Under the pieces are notes generated by a model. That model saw only the letters and a list, made by a program, of their open reading frames with translations. It was not told the DNA's origin and made no database searches. Source: Epithemia pelagica (Eukaryota > Bacillariophyta > Bacillariophyceae > Surirellales > Surirellaceae). Taken from it: a stretch of 64,000 nucleotides of DNA. The stretch lies in contig OX337233.1 of assembly GCA_946965045.2 (NCBI GenBank), forward strand, positions 372,001-436,000. Reading direction: 5' to 3'. This document shows positions 21,046 through 31,399 of the stretch, in pieces; the first letter of the stretch is position 1; the number at the start of each line of letters is the position of its first letter. Position numbers and translations under genes: made by a program.

Positions 21046-22569
21046 TTAATAGATGGGATCGGTAGGAAATCCAAAGGCATTAATAGTCGGTGCAAACCGC
21101 AAGCCTCCGTCCGCATCTTCAAAAATGCCCAGAGCCTTGGTGCGTTGCGCCCACAGCGATTGAGTCCATTGAAATTGACGTTGTTGTCGTTCTTGATGGT
21201 GGTGTTGCTGGTCGGCTCCTTGGTGTTGTGGTTCGTCTTGTTGCTGTTGTGGTGGTGGTGCTTCGTGCTCGTGCGCTTGTCGGGCTCGAAACTCGGCCCG
21301 AAATCGTTGGGGCAAACAGGGACAGGATGCCACGGTCCGTTTGGCATTCCAATGCACCCGCGCAATGGTTTGCACAGCTTCATAGACCTGATCCAATCTA
21401 TCAGGATATTGAACCGCTTCCGGTACCACCACCAAGGATGACGACCAGGACGAACCTGTCGTTGTGGAAACGGAGGACGCCCGGAAAGAGGAGGACGAGG
21501 CAGCACCCGACACCACGGAGGAGGACAAGGAGTGATGATGACGCGCACAAAAACAGCAACGAACCCCGACTTGACCCACCCGAATGGTACGAGTGACAGT
21601 TGCATGGCTGTTCCCACAAGTCAGCAATCTGTTTCGTTGGTCTTGTAATTGTTCTTGCTGTTGCTGTTGCAAAACGACATGATGGGGTTGAGCTTCAAAA
21701 AATTCCACATTTTGTCGAATCAACACTTGCAAGGAGGAAAAGGACGTGTGATCGGGGGACAAGTACAAGGTAATGGGAGGACGACCCGTCAAGACGTGTT
21801 GTGGCTGTTCTTGTGGTTGTGCCTGTTGTTGCGAACCGGAGGACGGCAATAACGATGGTCGTGTTTCGTTCCTGGTTGGATCCTGGTGGTGTCCCGACCG
21901 GGCGGACCTTGGTGGCGGAAAGGTGAGCAGGGGGTCATGTTGGTCCTCGAGGTAATCATATGGAACCGACAAGGTAGAAGCTGCGGCATTTCTCGAATCC
22001 ATCCGTGGCAGAGTTTCCTCCGAGGCTGGAGCTGCTGCCACTGCGATTGGTGCTGGTGCCAGTGATGGCTCGGCATGCTGCTGCTGCTGCTGTCGTTGCT
22101 GCTCTTGTGGCTCCGGCGGACCATGGTTCTGAAAGCTCCCTGGCATGATCTCGTCCCATGGGTCGTTCCACGAATGACGCGCTTTCTTGTGCCGGCGACT
22201 GCTGCGAGCAGCTCGTCGTTCCGTGTCGTCGGACCAAACTCGTTCCTGGTTCTCATCCTCATTTTCTGGACGGACTGGGGGCCGTGGCTGGGACGAATCC
22301 AAGTCGTGAGGTGATGGATCCTCGTCATTTTCCTGACCGGAACGATACTCTTGCTCCATTCTTGGTGGTTCTTGTCCTCGTTGTCGTCTTGATGGTCGTC
22401 GTTCTTGGTTCTCCTCGTCGTCATTGTTAGGAGGTGGTGGCCAGGAATACGGTTGCATTGTCGGCTTGGTGGTGGTGATGGTCCTGGTCCAAGACACAGA
22501 GGATGAATGGTCCTTCCAGTAATCGAGTTCTGGTGGCGGTTGCTGCCGTGCGCAGTTTGTGGCTGTCAT
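21046..22569 (-). CDS. Protein with a cysteine-rich, diatom-type conserved domain
   Basis: 507 aa from the ATG at 22569 (MTATNCARQQ). The first 260 residues are low complexity (Pro, Gln, Asp/Glu, Arg). The conserved part follows: ITLYLSPDHTSFSSLQVLIR with VEFFEA (about 266-293), GQVGVRCCFCA (332-342), VQYPDRLDQVYEAVQ with H at 406 (386-406), and CPCLP (416-420). This order, a 'GQVGxRCxxCA' block, then 'YPxxLxxxYxAxQ...H', then 'CxxxP', recurs in many stramenopile, especially diatom, proteins, as I remember the family. The Cys/His spacing suggests a metal-binding fold. Function unknown; the acidic, Gln-rich N-terminus would fit a nuclear protein, by inference. Confidence 0.75.
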   Translation of the reverse strand: MTATNCARQQPPPELDYWKDHSSSVSWTRTITTTKPTMQPYSWPPPPNNDDEENQERRPSRRQRGQEPPRMEQEYRSGQENDEDPSPHDLDSSQPRPPVRPENEDENQERVWSDDTERRAARSSRRHKKARHSWNDPWDEIMPGSFQNHGPPEPQEQQRQQQQQHAEPSLAPAPIAVAAAPASEETLPRMDSRNAAASTLSVPYDYLEDQHDPLLTFPPPRSARSGHHQDPTRNETRPSLLPSSGSQQQAQPQEQPQHVLTGRPPITLYLSPDHTSFSSLQVLIRQNVEFFEAQPHHVVLQQQQQEQLQDQRNRLLTCGNSHATVTRTIRVGQVGVRCCFCARHHHSLSSSVVSGAASSSSFRASSVSTTTGSSWSSSLVVVPEAVQYPDRLDQVYEAVQTIARVHWNAKRTVASCPCLPQRFRAEFRARQAHEHEAPPPQQQQDEPQHQGADQQHHHQERQQRQFQWTQSLWAQRTKALGIFEDADGGLRFAPTINAFGFPTDPIY

Positions 22570-23543
22570 GATGATGATGATGATGTTGACCTTTGGGGGA
22601 CAAGGACGATTCAAAAATCTGGAGTGTCTGTTGATCGTAGTGCTGCTGTGCTCAACTTGGGATGTGTTGTGTGCAGCAGGGTTGTACTTCTACGACTCGA
22701 GATTTGAGATATAATACCACCAAACTCTCGATAACTGTAGAATAGAAGGTGCCGGGCATGGCAGCACTGCACTACACAGTGGCTGCTTGCTGCAGTATGC
22801 AGTATGCAGCCACCACAAGAACATGACGACGAGAGGATTGGCAATGCCCATTCATCATTCCGGAAGGAGAGGATCATCCAGGAATGAGTCGTGATTGCCA
22901 AAGCTCCTTCGCATTGCCGTCATCGATCGGTGCGACCCAAACTCCTGCGAATTCGCGTCCGTGCGGCGTCGGACGAACAACAGTTCAACGTGGATTCCCC
23001 TCGTACGCCGATGCGTTCGGCACTTGGGGTAGAGCTACATCATAATATTAGCACAGAACCACAGTTTACTTCTTGCAAGGTAGAACGGCACCCCATGGAG
23101 ACGCACTCGGAACCATGGTGGGCGTCTCGCTCTGGCCTGGCAAGGTATTGCGTGTCGTCACCAGCGCGTTCACAACCACCGATCCGATCCCTCTCCAGGA
23201 GGATTGACTCAAACAATGGCGGCGAGCTCTCACGGACTGTACCATTCTCCTCCACAAGAATGCTGGATGTTGTAGTTTGGATGGAACTCGACGGACAACT
23301 ACCTACTATATGTCATTCATCGTTGGTTGGCAACTGAGTTTGGAAAGTGGGCGGGAGAATGCGCATGCGTCGTGGGTTTGGGATGAGAGAGAGTCCTTGC
23401 ATGCTGAAAAAAAACTTCTATTCTTTTTACAAGTAGCTGTATCTAGGGGTGCGATCCACAAGGAACCGTGCGTGGTAGGTTCTGCTCTCTTTGTCTGTCT
23501 ATATGGAGAACTCTCCAAAGCTTACACGGTTGTTCTGTTTTGG
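22570..23543. other. Intergenic between two minus-strand genes
   Basis: 5' flank of the cysteine-domain gene and 3' flank of the next gene. An AT-rich stretch (GAGATATAATACC) at about 22706-22719 could be core promoter sequence for the gene starting at 22569. A plus-strand open frame at 22891-23337 lacks an ATG start and any recognisable content. Confidence 0.4.
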
Positions 23544-24610
23544 TTAGGCGGACTTGGACACGAGGATTTGCGGTGTCGTGCAAAACGTAATGGGTGACAT
23601 GACCGCAAAGGAGGAGGCAGCAGCCGTTGTGGGATTGCTCTTCTTGCTCCAGAACGACGACGAGGAGGAGGACAATGAGGAGGAGGAGAGAGACTTTGGC
23701 ATGTGTTGTTTGTGCTTGGAATGGGTGGGTGTGGTAGATTGGCGAGAAGAAGAACTGGAGGAAACTGTCAGAGATGGTTTGGCTCGGGTCCTACTACTAC
23801 TGGTTGGGGAGGATGCCAGTTCGGTCGTCGACTTTGTCGGTTTCAGGGACTGCCGTTGGGAGGATTGTAGGTGGGTTGCAGTGGTGGTCACCACCAAGAG
23901 TCCAGAGTGATCCAACCATCGACTGGTCCAACTCAAGAGATTGACTCGACGACTGTGTTGAATGGCTTGGACTTGAGCAATGGCGGCCATGATTTGGTTC
24001 ATGGTATAGCCCATGCACAACAAACTAGTAATAAAAAATGACAAGAAGCACAAGAACAAGGATAAATGTGAGTGTGTTTGGTTCCAGAACCACGTGTCCA
24101 TTCTCGTGGGTCTGGTAATACGTACTGTGTGGCTCGATCGCCGCTGGAAAGGAGTGGTACCAAAGATGACTCCTTCTTGATCAAAAGAGGACGACGCTCG
24201 CACAAGGTGCAGTGCCCGGACAAGGTCAAGGGGGGACCGTCCGAAACCGAGGGATGATGACCCAACATCAAGGGAAATTCATAAACGGTGCACATGTCGT
24301 CCCACTGCACCGTGTGCACAGCATTCCTCGTCCGGCGGTTGCCCGATTGGGCACCCTGTTGTTGTGGTTGTGGTTGTTGCTGCCGGAAAATACTCTTGGT
24401 TGGCGCACGGTTTCGTATTCTGGCTCCTGGTGCTGCAGCCAGATTGTTATTGTTGTGGAGAGACAACAAGCTTGAGGAGGAACGAGACCGGCGCAATCTC
24501 CTTCGTTGTTGTGGTGCTGACACAGTACTTGTAGTGAGAACATCCTTGTTGTGGCTGTCATCCTGGTGCACCATTATTCTTTCGGTTCGAGTATGGATCA
24601 TCCTTGTCAT
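23544..24610 (-). CDS. Two-exon gene of a diatom-type family (VxF...YxxxLGxxPSVSxGPPL motif)
   Basis: Spliced product of 321 aa: exon 1 24610-24126, exon 2 24024-23544. Exon 1 ends with VQWDDMCTVYEFPLMLG and HPSVSDGPPLTL (residues 101-130), a motif I know from many diatom predicted proteins. Exon 2 begins LLCMGYTMNQIMAAIAQ, matching the 'GYSxxEIxxAxxxxxxxRxxR' block that normally follows in that family. The split between the frames is explained by a 101-nt intron with a GTACGT donor and a pyrimidine-rich TACTAG acceptor. The C-terminus is Ser/Thr-rich. The ATG at 24610 was chosen as the first one in frame. Function unknown. Confidence 0.7.
24025..24125 (-). other. Intron of the 23544-24610 gene
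   Basis: 101 nt, phase 2. Donor GTACGT at 24125-24120; acceptor TACTAG ending at 24025, preceded by a long pyrimidine-rich tract and a CTCAC branch-like sequence. Removing it joins the two halves of a conserved domain in frame. Confidence 0.75.
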
Positions 24611-25961
24611 GGTGATAGAATATGGTTGTGCGGTGCTCCGATTTCTTCGGAGCTCTGGAACAACTCGAAACTCGAACGCTCTCTCTCTGACGATGCGATC
24701 GTACAATTTGGTTGGGACTGTTTGTCCGCGGAGGCAATTCCATTCTTCGTCGTGACTCGACTCGTGACTACTGCCCAAAACCAAAACACTCGTATAAGAA
24801 GACTATTGCCATGGATCGGGCGTACTCCCCGTTCATGTGCCCTATTGTACTAGACTAAACTGTGCCGGCATCTAGTCAGTGAGCATTTCAGAGCTATTGC
24901 CCTAACCTCCAGACTCAGGAATGAATGATTGGGAAAATCCACTGTGGTACTCGTACTCGTACTGTTACTGTTTGACTTCGACGAGTCCGTACTCGTAATA
25001 AGGTACCGACCTTCAAGCTACATAAGAGTTGTTATTGGTATCGACCTTCACCCTAAAACGCTATTGGAAGTGGTCGGGACTCAGGAATGAAACTAATTGG
25101 CTGTTGGTTGCGCACCTGTTTAAGGAGAGGGAAACAGACCCAACCAGCAACCTTTCGATAGGGGGCATATCTAGTCACAATGATGTATTCGTACAACCAT
25201 CCAACTACAATCCGCGACTCGTAGCTACTATTGGTCTACCCTGTCTATGACTTGGCCTGCTACCTACTCCGAAGAGTACTCCTAGTAGGAGTAATCCAGC
25301 AATCACAACAACAACAAGAACCGAACAGGATGAAAGAGGCATCCAACATTATGTTGCGTGCGGCTCCCTGTACTGGGAGGGCGAGAGAAAGAGAAAGGTC
25401 TTGTAATGGTTTTTTTTTGGGAAACCAGCCACTAGTGATTCGGCACCCGAGTTGCGCACTCGAGAGTTTATGCTCGTACGAGGGGTGTGTTGCTGCTTGG
25501 GATTGCTCGAGGCCCTGCTTGGGCGTGTTGAAAAGAGGCATTGCATTGCATCTTGCGTGTCAGGCGCATCGAGTTCTCCCACCATGCCTTGGTTCCTTGT
25601 GGCACCCAAACGGATAGTCCCCCCACTTACCAACGTCACCATGCCGTCGGGCGAGTTTCGGTGTTACTTCTTGGATGAGGCTTTCGTTTTGTTGTTTTCG
25701 TCGCTGTTGCTGTTTTCGTCGTTGTCGTTCTTGTTGTCGAACGGGCACAAAACCTTTTTGTTGTGGCTCACCCAAAAATCTTGTAGGAGTATGTGTGTTA
25801 CCCCCAAGCAGGGGTGAGTGAGTCACGCGTGATTGAATGCACGATGTGCATTCCCTTACACCCCCAAGGCGCGTTCGGCTGCTCCCAACTTTGACACAAA
25901 CTCAAAACAACCACAACGCAAACACCACGAGGCCCATCTTGCTGTGGATGTAACAACACCC
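24611..25961. other. Intergenic, upstream of the FAS1 cluster; no gene supported
   Basis: This contains direct repeats of GTACTCGTACTCGTACT around 24947-24970 and a (TCGTTGT)-like run around 25690-25740. Several open frames lack ATG starts and homology. A first exon for the downstream fasciclin gene could lie here, because that gene lacks a signal peptide, but I could not identify one. Confidence 0.4.
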
Positions 25962-27632
25962 ATGGACTCTTCCAAGTCCAACCGCGTTGTCCATCCAGTC
26001 TCTACCAACCCAAGGGACACTCCTGGCGCTGCAATTGCTGGTGCGGTCGGTCCGATCGCTCCAAGCGCTCAGTACCACTACGGTGCAAACCAAACAACAA
26101 CAATCAAACAGATAACCCTTTGCAAGGGCAAGAAGGATGATTCGTATTATAGCAAGGGCAAAGGAAAAGGCAACGGCAAAGGCAAAGGAAAGGGCGACTA
26201 CTCTGACTACAAAAAGGGCAAAAAGGATAAGAGCAAGGACGACAATGATGGCAAAAAGGGCAAAAAGCAAAAGAAGGAACCCAAGTGCCTCACCATTGGC
26301 GAATTGGCCGAAAGCTCTGAGGATTTCACCACGCTGGTGGGTGCACTCAATGCGGTTGACTTGTGGGAAGATGTCAATGATCCGGAAGCCGAGATAACCA
26401 TTTTCGCTCCCACCAACAATGCCTTTGACGAGATTCCAGAAGGTACCATCGACTTGGACGACTTGTTGTCCGTTTTGTTGTATCATGCAGTAGAATGCAA
26501 GGTCACATCCAGTGACTTGTTGGGAGTTGGTGTCTCTCCCATTACCGTCCCTACGGCACTAGAAGACAACACGTTTAATGTCGTGATCGACGGACACGAA
26601 ATCTTTATTCAAGGCGACGCCAACAATGTGGACGATCTCCCTCAAGTGATTGAAGCCGATATCGAGGCTTGCAATGGAGTGGTCCACGTGGTGGACAAGA
26701 TCATTTTGCCCGTGTTGGACGAGGAGCCTCCGGTACCGACCGATCCTCCCATTTTGACAATTGTCGAAAACCTACCGGGGTTTAATACTTTGTTTTCCAT
26801 CCTCAACATTACGGGAAACGGTCAGCTCATTGATGATGCCGACGATGGACCAGTCACAGTCTTTGCTCCGACCGACGATGCCTTTGCCAAACTCGGATTC
26901 TTTCTCAATTATTTGGCAGCAGATCCTCGACTCTTGTCCCTTGTTCTTCAGTACCACGCTGTTCCTGGAGTCTTGTCGGCAGAATTCTTGTCTACAGACC
27001 CTCCTCCCTTTATCTTTTCGCTCGGTGACGAACTCATTCGACCCGTGTTGGGAGATATGGGTCAGCTCTTCCTCCAAGGTACCAACAATGACCCAAACAA
27101 CCTTCCCATGGTTGGACCGGTGGATATTACGGCTTCCAACGGTATTGTCCATGTGATTGATGAAGTCCTCCTCCCCGAGTTGCCCATTGCCGCCACTCTG
27201 ACTTTTACCGGCTTTTCCTATCTATCAGATGCCCTCCATCGCACGGGATTGACGGCAGGTTGGAATATGATTTGTAAAACACTCACCGTCTTTGCTCCCA
27301 CCGATGCAGCCTTTGAAGCGCTCGGTCAAGCGACTCTGAACGCAGTCTTTGCCGACATTCCATTGTTGACGGAAATCTTGCAACTTCATGTGATCGAAGG
27401 TCAATACTTGGATAGTCTTAGTCTAGTTGCGTTGAGCGTCTATGGACAGGGCAATTTCACCACGGGCTCGGGAGACACGGTGGAAGTGACTGCGGATCTT
27501 GCGGATGGCAGTGTGTTTGTGGCAGGACCGGGCAACGACGAACCAGCTCAAGTCGTTCAAGCCGATATTAATGTCTATGGGAGCAGTGTTCTTCATGCCA
27601 TTGACAAGGTTCTGTTGCCAATTCTGAATTAA
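25962..27632 (+). CDS. Fasciclin (FAS1) domain protein, FAS-A, three domains
   Basis: 556 aa from the first in-frame ATG. The Gly/Lys-rich linker (KGKGKGNGKGKGK) is followed by three FAS1 domains starting around CLTIGELAESSEDF, ILTIVENLPGFNTL and FTGFSYLSDALHRTG. Each carries the H1-type motif (TIFAPTNNAF, TVFAPTDDAF, TVFAPTDAAF) and an H2-type motif (VVHVVDKIILP, IVHVIDEVLLP, VLHAIDKVLLP). FAS1 proteins are usually extracellular or membrane-anchored adhesion molecules. Unlike FAS-B, -E and -F no signal peptide is visible; the N-terminus before the KGK linker is unrelated to the paralogues. An upstream exon or 5' rearrangement is possible. The frame is closed by a TGA at 25830. Confidence 0.8.
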   Translation: MDSSKSNRVVHPVSTNPRDTPGAAIAGAVGPIAPSAQYHYGANQTTTIKQITLCKGKKDDSYYSKGKGKGNGKGKGKGDYSDYKKGKKDKSKDDNDGKKGKKQKKEPKCLTIGELAESSEDFTTLVGALNAVDLWEDVNDPEAEITIFAPTNNAFDEIPEGTIDLDDLLSVLLYHAVECKVTSSDLLGVGVSPITVPTALEDNTFNVVIDGHEIFIQGDANNVDDLPQVIEADIEACNGVVHVVDKIILPVLDEEPPVPTDPPILTIVENLPGFNTLFSILNITGNGQLIDDADDGPVTVFAPTDDAFAKLGFFLNYLAADPRLLSLVLQYHAVPGVLSAEFLSTDPPPFIFSLGDELIRPVLGDMGQLFLQGTNNDPNNLPMVGPVDITASNGIVHVIDEVLLPELPIAATLTFTGFSYLSDALHRTGLTAGWNMICKTLTVFAPTDAAFEALGQATLNAVFADIPLLTEILQLHVIEGQYLDSLSLVALSVYGQGNFTTGSGDTVEVTADLADGSVFVAGPGNDEPAQVVQADINVYGSSVLHAIDKVLLPILN

Positions 27633-27879
27633 AAACCAGGACGACACCCAAAAGACGACGACCAGCTATATATTCGTATATCTCACAATGCTAGAGACCA
27701 TGGCACCTTGTACAGTGTTGGTGCTGTTGTTCGGGCCCAGCTACGAAACGTTCTTGAGACCGAAAAGGAAGGGCAACAAACACATATTCTTACTACCTAA
27801 ATTACGACTACTCAAGGCTCTTGACAAACAATAGCTCTGCTCAACAATCATAATTCATGTACTTGGGCACATCCTTCTT
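27633..27879. other. Convergent intergenic spacer
   Basis: 3' flank of FAS-A. A diverged copy of this flank, with the last codons of the gene, is found on the minus strand at about 53270-53523. Confidence 0.6.
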
Positions 27880-28748
27880 TCAGTCTTTTTTGTAACATGC
27901 GCCTCGCACACGACGAGGAAAGGAGTGTGCCGAAGCGATGCGACGACGACGAATGTCCTTCCCGCCACCTTCTTCGCTCTTGCCCTTTTTGCTCTTGCCA
28001 CTCTTTTCGTCTTCGTCGTCTTTGTAGTTTTCCAGGAAATTTTTCACAATGCCCTTGATAATGTACACAATGGAACGACCAATACCAATACCATTCGTCG
28101 TGACGGCGGGCGTCAAACTTTCCAAGGTCATGCTTCCAATGCCCTCCAAGGAAATTTCGTTGGTATCGCCACGAATGCGTTGAATCAGGGCGGTTAGCAT
28201 CAAGCGTCGGTCCTCCCCACCACCAGTTTCATCACTTGTATTCGTACTACTGGACAAGGATGACACACGTTGTACTTCAACTGTCTCACCGTCTTGCAGG
28301 TCGGCCAAATTCAAGACACTGGTTCCAGCAATCACTTCGAGACTGGTCACCAGGTCTTGGAGCTCCTCCACGGAATGTGTTTCGACGAAATCGTCCGAAA
28401 ACAATTCGTTCACGGGCGCAAAAATACTACCATGTACAAGCACAAGAGAAATGGCTGTGGGTGAGACTGGAGCCTTCTTGGTAAGGAACGCACATATGTG
28501 CCGAATGCCTATAGTACGTACACCAAACAATCCTCGACATTCGTTGTCTCGACCATATCGCCAAGTGTCTCGGCCATTCCCGTCTGCTCCAAAATGCTGC
28601 CAAACGTGGTCAACTCGGGTTGACTCTGAATCCAGTCCATCAAAGAGGTGATGCTTGTGTCTTCGTCCTCTGTCGTGGCATGAATACCTTGCCCCGATAA
28701 GGACATGGTGGAGAGGGTCATCCAGAAACGACTATGGAAATGCATCAT
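27880..28748 (-). CDS. Single-domain FAS1 protein with one intron (FAS-C)
   Basis: Spliced product of 257 aa: exon 1 28748-28522, exon 2 28426-27880. Exon 1 carries the start of a FAS1 domain (LTTFGSILEQTGMAETL). The 95-nt intron has a GTACGT donor, and splicing gives VEDCLVIFAPVNELF, restoring the H1-like motif. Exon 2 ends the domain near SIVYIIKGIV and then has a Lys/Glu-rich (EKSGKSKKGKSEEGG) basic C-terminus. The N-terminus has a weak, borderline signal peptide. Divergent from FAS-B with about 880 bp between the starts. It is the most divergent FAS1 gene here and the only one with an intron that I can model. Confidence 0.7.
28427..28521 (-). other. Intron of the FAS-C gene
   Basis: 95 nt, phase 2. 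Donor GTACGT at 28521-28516, acceptor GGTAG ending at 28427. Removal restores a continuous FAS1 motif. Confidence 0.75.
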
Positions 28749-28870
28749 GACCGTGTTGGATGGTACTTTTTTGCTGGTCGTTACAGGCTCGGGTGGATTT
28801 GGTTTTTCAATCCGTGGATTTGTGAGACCTTGTTCTCATTCTCCACAACAAATTGATGTGTGTCGTTTGG

Positions 28871-29051
28871 CGAGAAATCCCGCTTCTCGAAAAGGTCTTC
28901 AACATTCATGAGATCCTTGTTCTCATTCTACCAAAAATGTTGTTGTATCGTTTTGCGAGAAATCCCGCTTCTCGAAAAGATCTCATAGAAATATCAATGA
29001 GATCCTTTCAACAAATTGTTTCATGTCGTTTGCGAGAAATCCCGCTTCTCG
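28871..29051. repeat. Three copies of a 19-bp inverted repeat in a divergent promoter region
   Basis: The identical 19-mer CGAGAAATCCCGCTTCTCG (arms CGAGAA/TTCTCG, 7-nt loop) occurs at 28871-28889, 28956-28974 and 29033-29051. Flanking bases (upstream TCGTTT-GCG-like, downstream AAAG-TCT) are also conserved, giving units of about 77-85 bp. They lie between the divergent FAS-C and FAS-B genes, so they may be protein-binding sites or hairpins in a 5' region. Confidence 0.8.
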
Positions 29052-29367
29052 GAAAGATCTCAAACAAGTTCCCGGTTCTCCTAAAAATCTCAGAACTGAA
29101 ATCTTGGAAACGGTCGCAGAAGCGACCCGAATACGGCTGAGCGGCGGTCGTTCGTCGTTTCTCATGATGAAGTTTCCACGAGCGATCGTGACTCAGAGAA
29201 AAATGTCTCTACCGAGAAACAGACATGTCGTTTCCGAGTCTTCCCTCCAGTACGAGCTAAGCAAAAGGCGCGGGTTTTCGAGGTCCCACATGGGAACTCC
29301 GACGAACTGCCGATACCAGAGAATACCCACGTCAAAACTCGGCGCATGACGAAATTCAAACGAAACA

Positions 29368-29376
29368 TTATATAAG
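29368..29376 (+). promoter_or_regulatory. Possible TATA box of FAS-B
   Basis: TTATATAAG, 254-262 bases before the preferred ATG. The duplicated flank in front of FAS-E has TTCTATAAT at the equivalent place (about 33723), so the motif is altered there. Confidence 0.4.
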
Positions 29377-29629
29377 TCACGGTCGGCAGTGGGCAAGACC
29401 AACAATGGACATTTGGCAAGATCCGATTTGAATGCAGTCCGATATCAACGTTCACCAACGGATAGGGAATGCGGATCCCGAGTAGCTTCCATAACTAACG
29501 AGCAGGTGGAGTTGGAGGATCGTTGGATGGTGATTGGCCGCGCGCGGCATGACGCGCAGGCACAGCTTTTCGCTCCTCGGTTTTCTCACAATTTCTTGTT
29601 TGGATCGTCTCATAATCTTTGCCTCGATC

Positions 29630-31147
29630 ATGATTGCATCACTCCTTCAAAACACCTTGCTCGCCGCTTCTCTGTTCTCATCGGCCATTGCCGCAGGCGA
29701 CCATGCTCTGACCGCGTCCCGAGCATTGGGCGCGGCCGAATTCAGCTGTCCCACTACGGATGAGGAAGGTCGTGGATTGCGAGCCCGCTATGTGCCTCCT
29801 CCCGCACCCCAAGAGTGTCAAACCATTGGGGAAATTGTGCAAGGCAACCCCATGTTTTCCATCTTGGCCATTGCCTTGGAAGGAGTGGGCTTGTTGGATG
29901 CCGTCAGTGACAAGGACGCCACCTTTACCGTGTTTGCGCCCACCGACGATGCCTTTGCCAATGTGGATCCAGACTTGCTGCAACTCTTGTTGGACAATCC
30001 CGATACCTTGTTGGCTGAAGTTTTGTTGTATCATGTCCTTCCCTGCAAAGTCACTTCGGTCGACCTTGTGAGCCTTCATGCCTCACCCATTACCATTACC
30101 ACGGCGGCGTCGCTCGACGACAATACCTTTGACGCCATTGTGTGCCCCGAAGGTGTCTTTTTGCAAGGCGATGGCAATGCGGCGGATAGTTTCCAAGACC
30201 TCCCTCAAGTGATTGATTTTGACGTGGAGGCCTGCAATGGTGTCATTCATGTCATTAACCAGGTCATTATTCCGGCGGTCGAAGTGCCCCTTCCCACCAT
30301 TTTTGGAATTGCCCAAGAAGCCGCTGGCTTTACCACCTTGGTGGCTCTGTTGGAAGCGACGGGTCTCGATGAGGCTGTGGACGACCCGGATGCTTCCTTG
30401 ACCGTCTTTACCCCCTCGGACGCTGCCTTTGCTCTCGTGGACGGCGACTTTGTCAATTACCTCTCGGCCAATACGGATATCTTGAGTTTGATTCTCACCT
30501 ACCATGTCGTGGCCGGCGTCTTGACCTCGCAAGACTTGGTGGCCCATCCGGCTCCGACCGTCGTGACCTTGGCCGAGCAAACAATTACTCCGGACGTTCG
30601 CACCGAGGGTCTCGTTTTGGAAAATGTCAACAATGTTCCGGCCCTCGTGGAACTGCCCGATGTGCAGGCCTCGAATGGAATGGTCCATGCCATTAACAAG
30701 GTCCTGGTCCCCCTGTTGCCCGTCGATGCCACGGCCGCGCTCAATGGATTCACCGTCTTTAATACGGCCATCCAGACGGCTGGTTTGACGGCCACGTTCA
30801 ATTCCTTGACGGCCGACTTTACCGTTTTGGTTCCCACCAATGAGGCCTTTTTGGCCTTGGGCGATACCTTGGAAACTGTTCTCCAAGATGTGGAGACCTT
30901 GACCAAAATTTTGGCCACGCACGTCATTCCCGGTCCGGGACTGCCGAGTTCCAAAGTGTTGGAATTGACCGACATTACTACAACCTTGTCGGAAGTTCCC
31001 TTGAAGGTCAAGGTTCGCGATACCGGTCTCTTTATTGCCGCCCCGGGCAATGGAGGAGATGGAGCCAAGGTGGTGAATGTCGATATCAAAGCCTTGGGCG
31101 ACAGTATCATTCATGTCATTGATACCGTCCTTTTGCCCGGAGCCTAA
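29630..31147 (+). CDS. Secreted fasciclin (FAS1) protein, FAS-B, three domains
   Basis: 505 aa from the ATG at 29630, which gives a clear signal peptide (MIASLLQNTLLAASLF, then SSAIAAG). An earlier in-frame ATG at 29549 would add a second hydrophobic stretch and is less likely. After a short linker come three FAS1 domains (starting near CQTIGEIVQGNPMF, PTIFGIAQEAAGF and AALNGFTVFNTA), each with an FAPT/FTPS/VPTN-type H1 motif and an H2 motif (VIHVINQVIIP, MVHAINKVLVP, IIHVIDTVLLP). It lacks the KGK-rich linker of FAS-A, -E, -F and -G. Predicted extracellular or cell-wall adhesion role by family. Its 5' flank and first 60 residues are nearly identical to FAS-E. Confidence 0.88.
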   Translation: MIASLLQNTLLAASLFSSAIAAGDHALTASRALGAAEFSCPTTDEEGRGLRARYVPPPAPQECQTIGEIVQGNPMFSILAIALEGVGLLDAVSDKDATFTVFAPTDDAFANVDPDLLQLLLDNPDTLLAEVLLYHVLPCKVTSVDLVSLHASPITITTAASLDDNTFDAIVCPEGVFLQGDGNAADSFQDLPQVIDFDVEACNGVIHVINQVIIPAVEVPLPTIFGIAQEAAGFTTLVALLEATGLDEAVDDPDASLTVFTPSDAAFALVDGDFVNYLSANTDILSLILTYHVVAGVLTSQDLVAHPAPTVVTLAEQTITPDVRTEGLVLENVNNVPALVELPDVQASNGMVHAINKVLVPLLPVDATAALNGFTVFNTAIQTAGLTATFNSLTADFTVLVPTNEAFLALGDTLETVLQDVETLTKILATHVIPGPGLPSSKVLELTDITTTLSEVPLKVKVRDTGLFIAAPGNGGDGAKVVNVDIKALGDSIIHVIDTVLLPGA

Positions 31148-31221
31148 TTAGGTATCCTCCGAAACGATGCGCACACCCCACTCTCCCATAGTATTATATT
31201 GGGAAATCCTGAACAAACACG

Positions 31222-31268
31222 GAACCGACTCCATGGCATTTTGTGGGAAATAAATGCTGTTGTCACGA
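31222..31268 (+). repeat. Conserved 3' flank element of the FAS1 genes, copy 1
   Basis: The pattern GACTCCATGGCATTTTGTG...ATGCTGTTGT recurs after FAS-D (about 32521-32560), FAS-E (about 35619-35665) and FAS-F (about 44910-44958). Here it includes AAATAAA. It is probably 3' untranslated sequence retained since duplication, possibly with a role in 3'-end formation. Confidence 0.6.
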
Positions 31269-31399
31269 GTCGCAACCTAGAGCAGAACTGTCCATCATAG
31301 TTTTGTCTTGTCTCTATTACTCCTTCGCACTAGAACTGCCCCATTCGGTACGGACGAGGCACTCTAGGAACAGGTCGGATGGGGTAGATCAAACGAGAT

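Noticed and set aside
25452-25817. Hydrophobic frame upstream of FAS-A, considered as a signal-peptide exon
   Set aside because: The hydrophobicity comes from a simple TCGTTGTTG-type repeat, and I found no splice sites joining it in frame to FAS-A.
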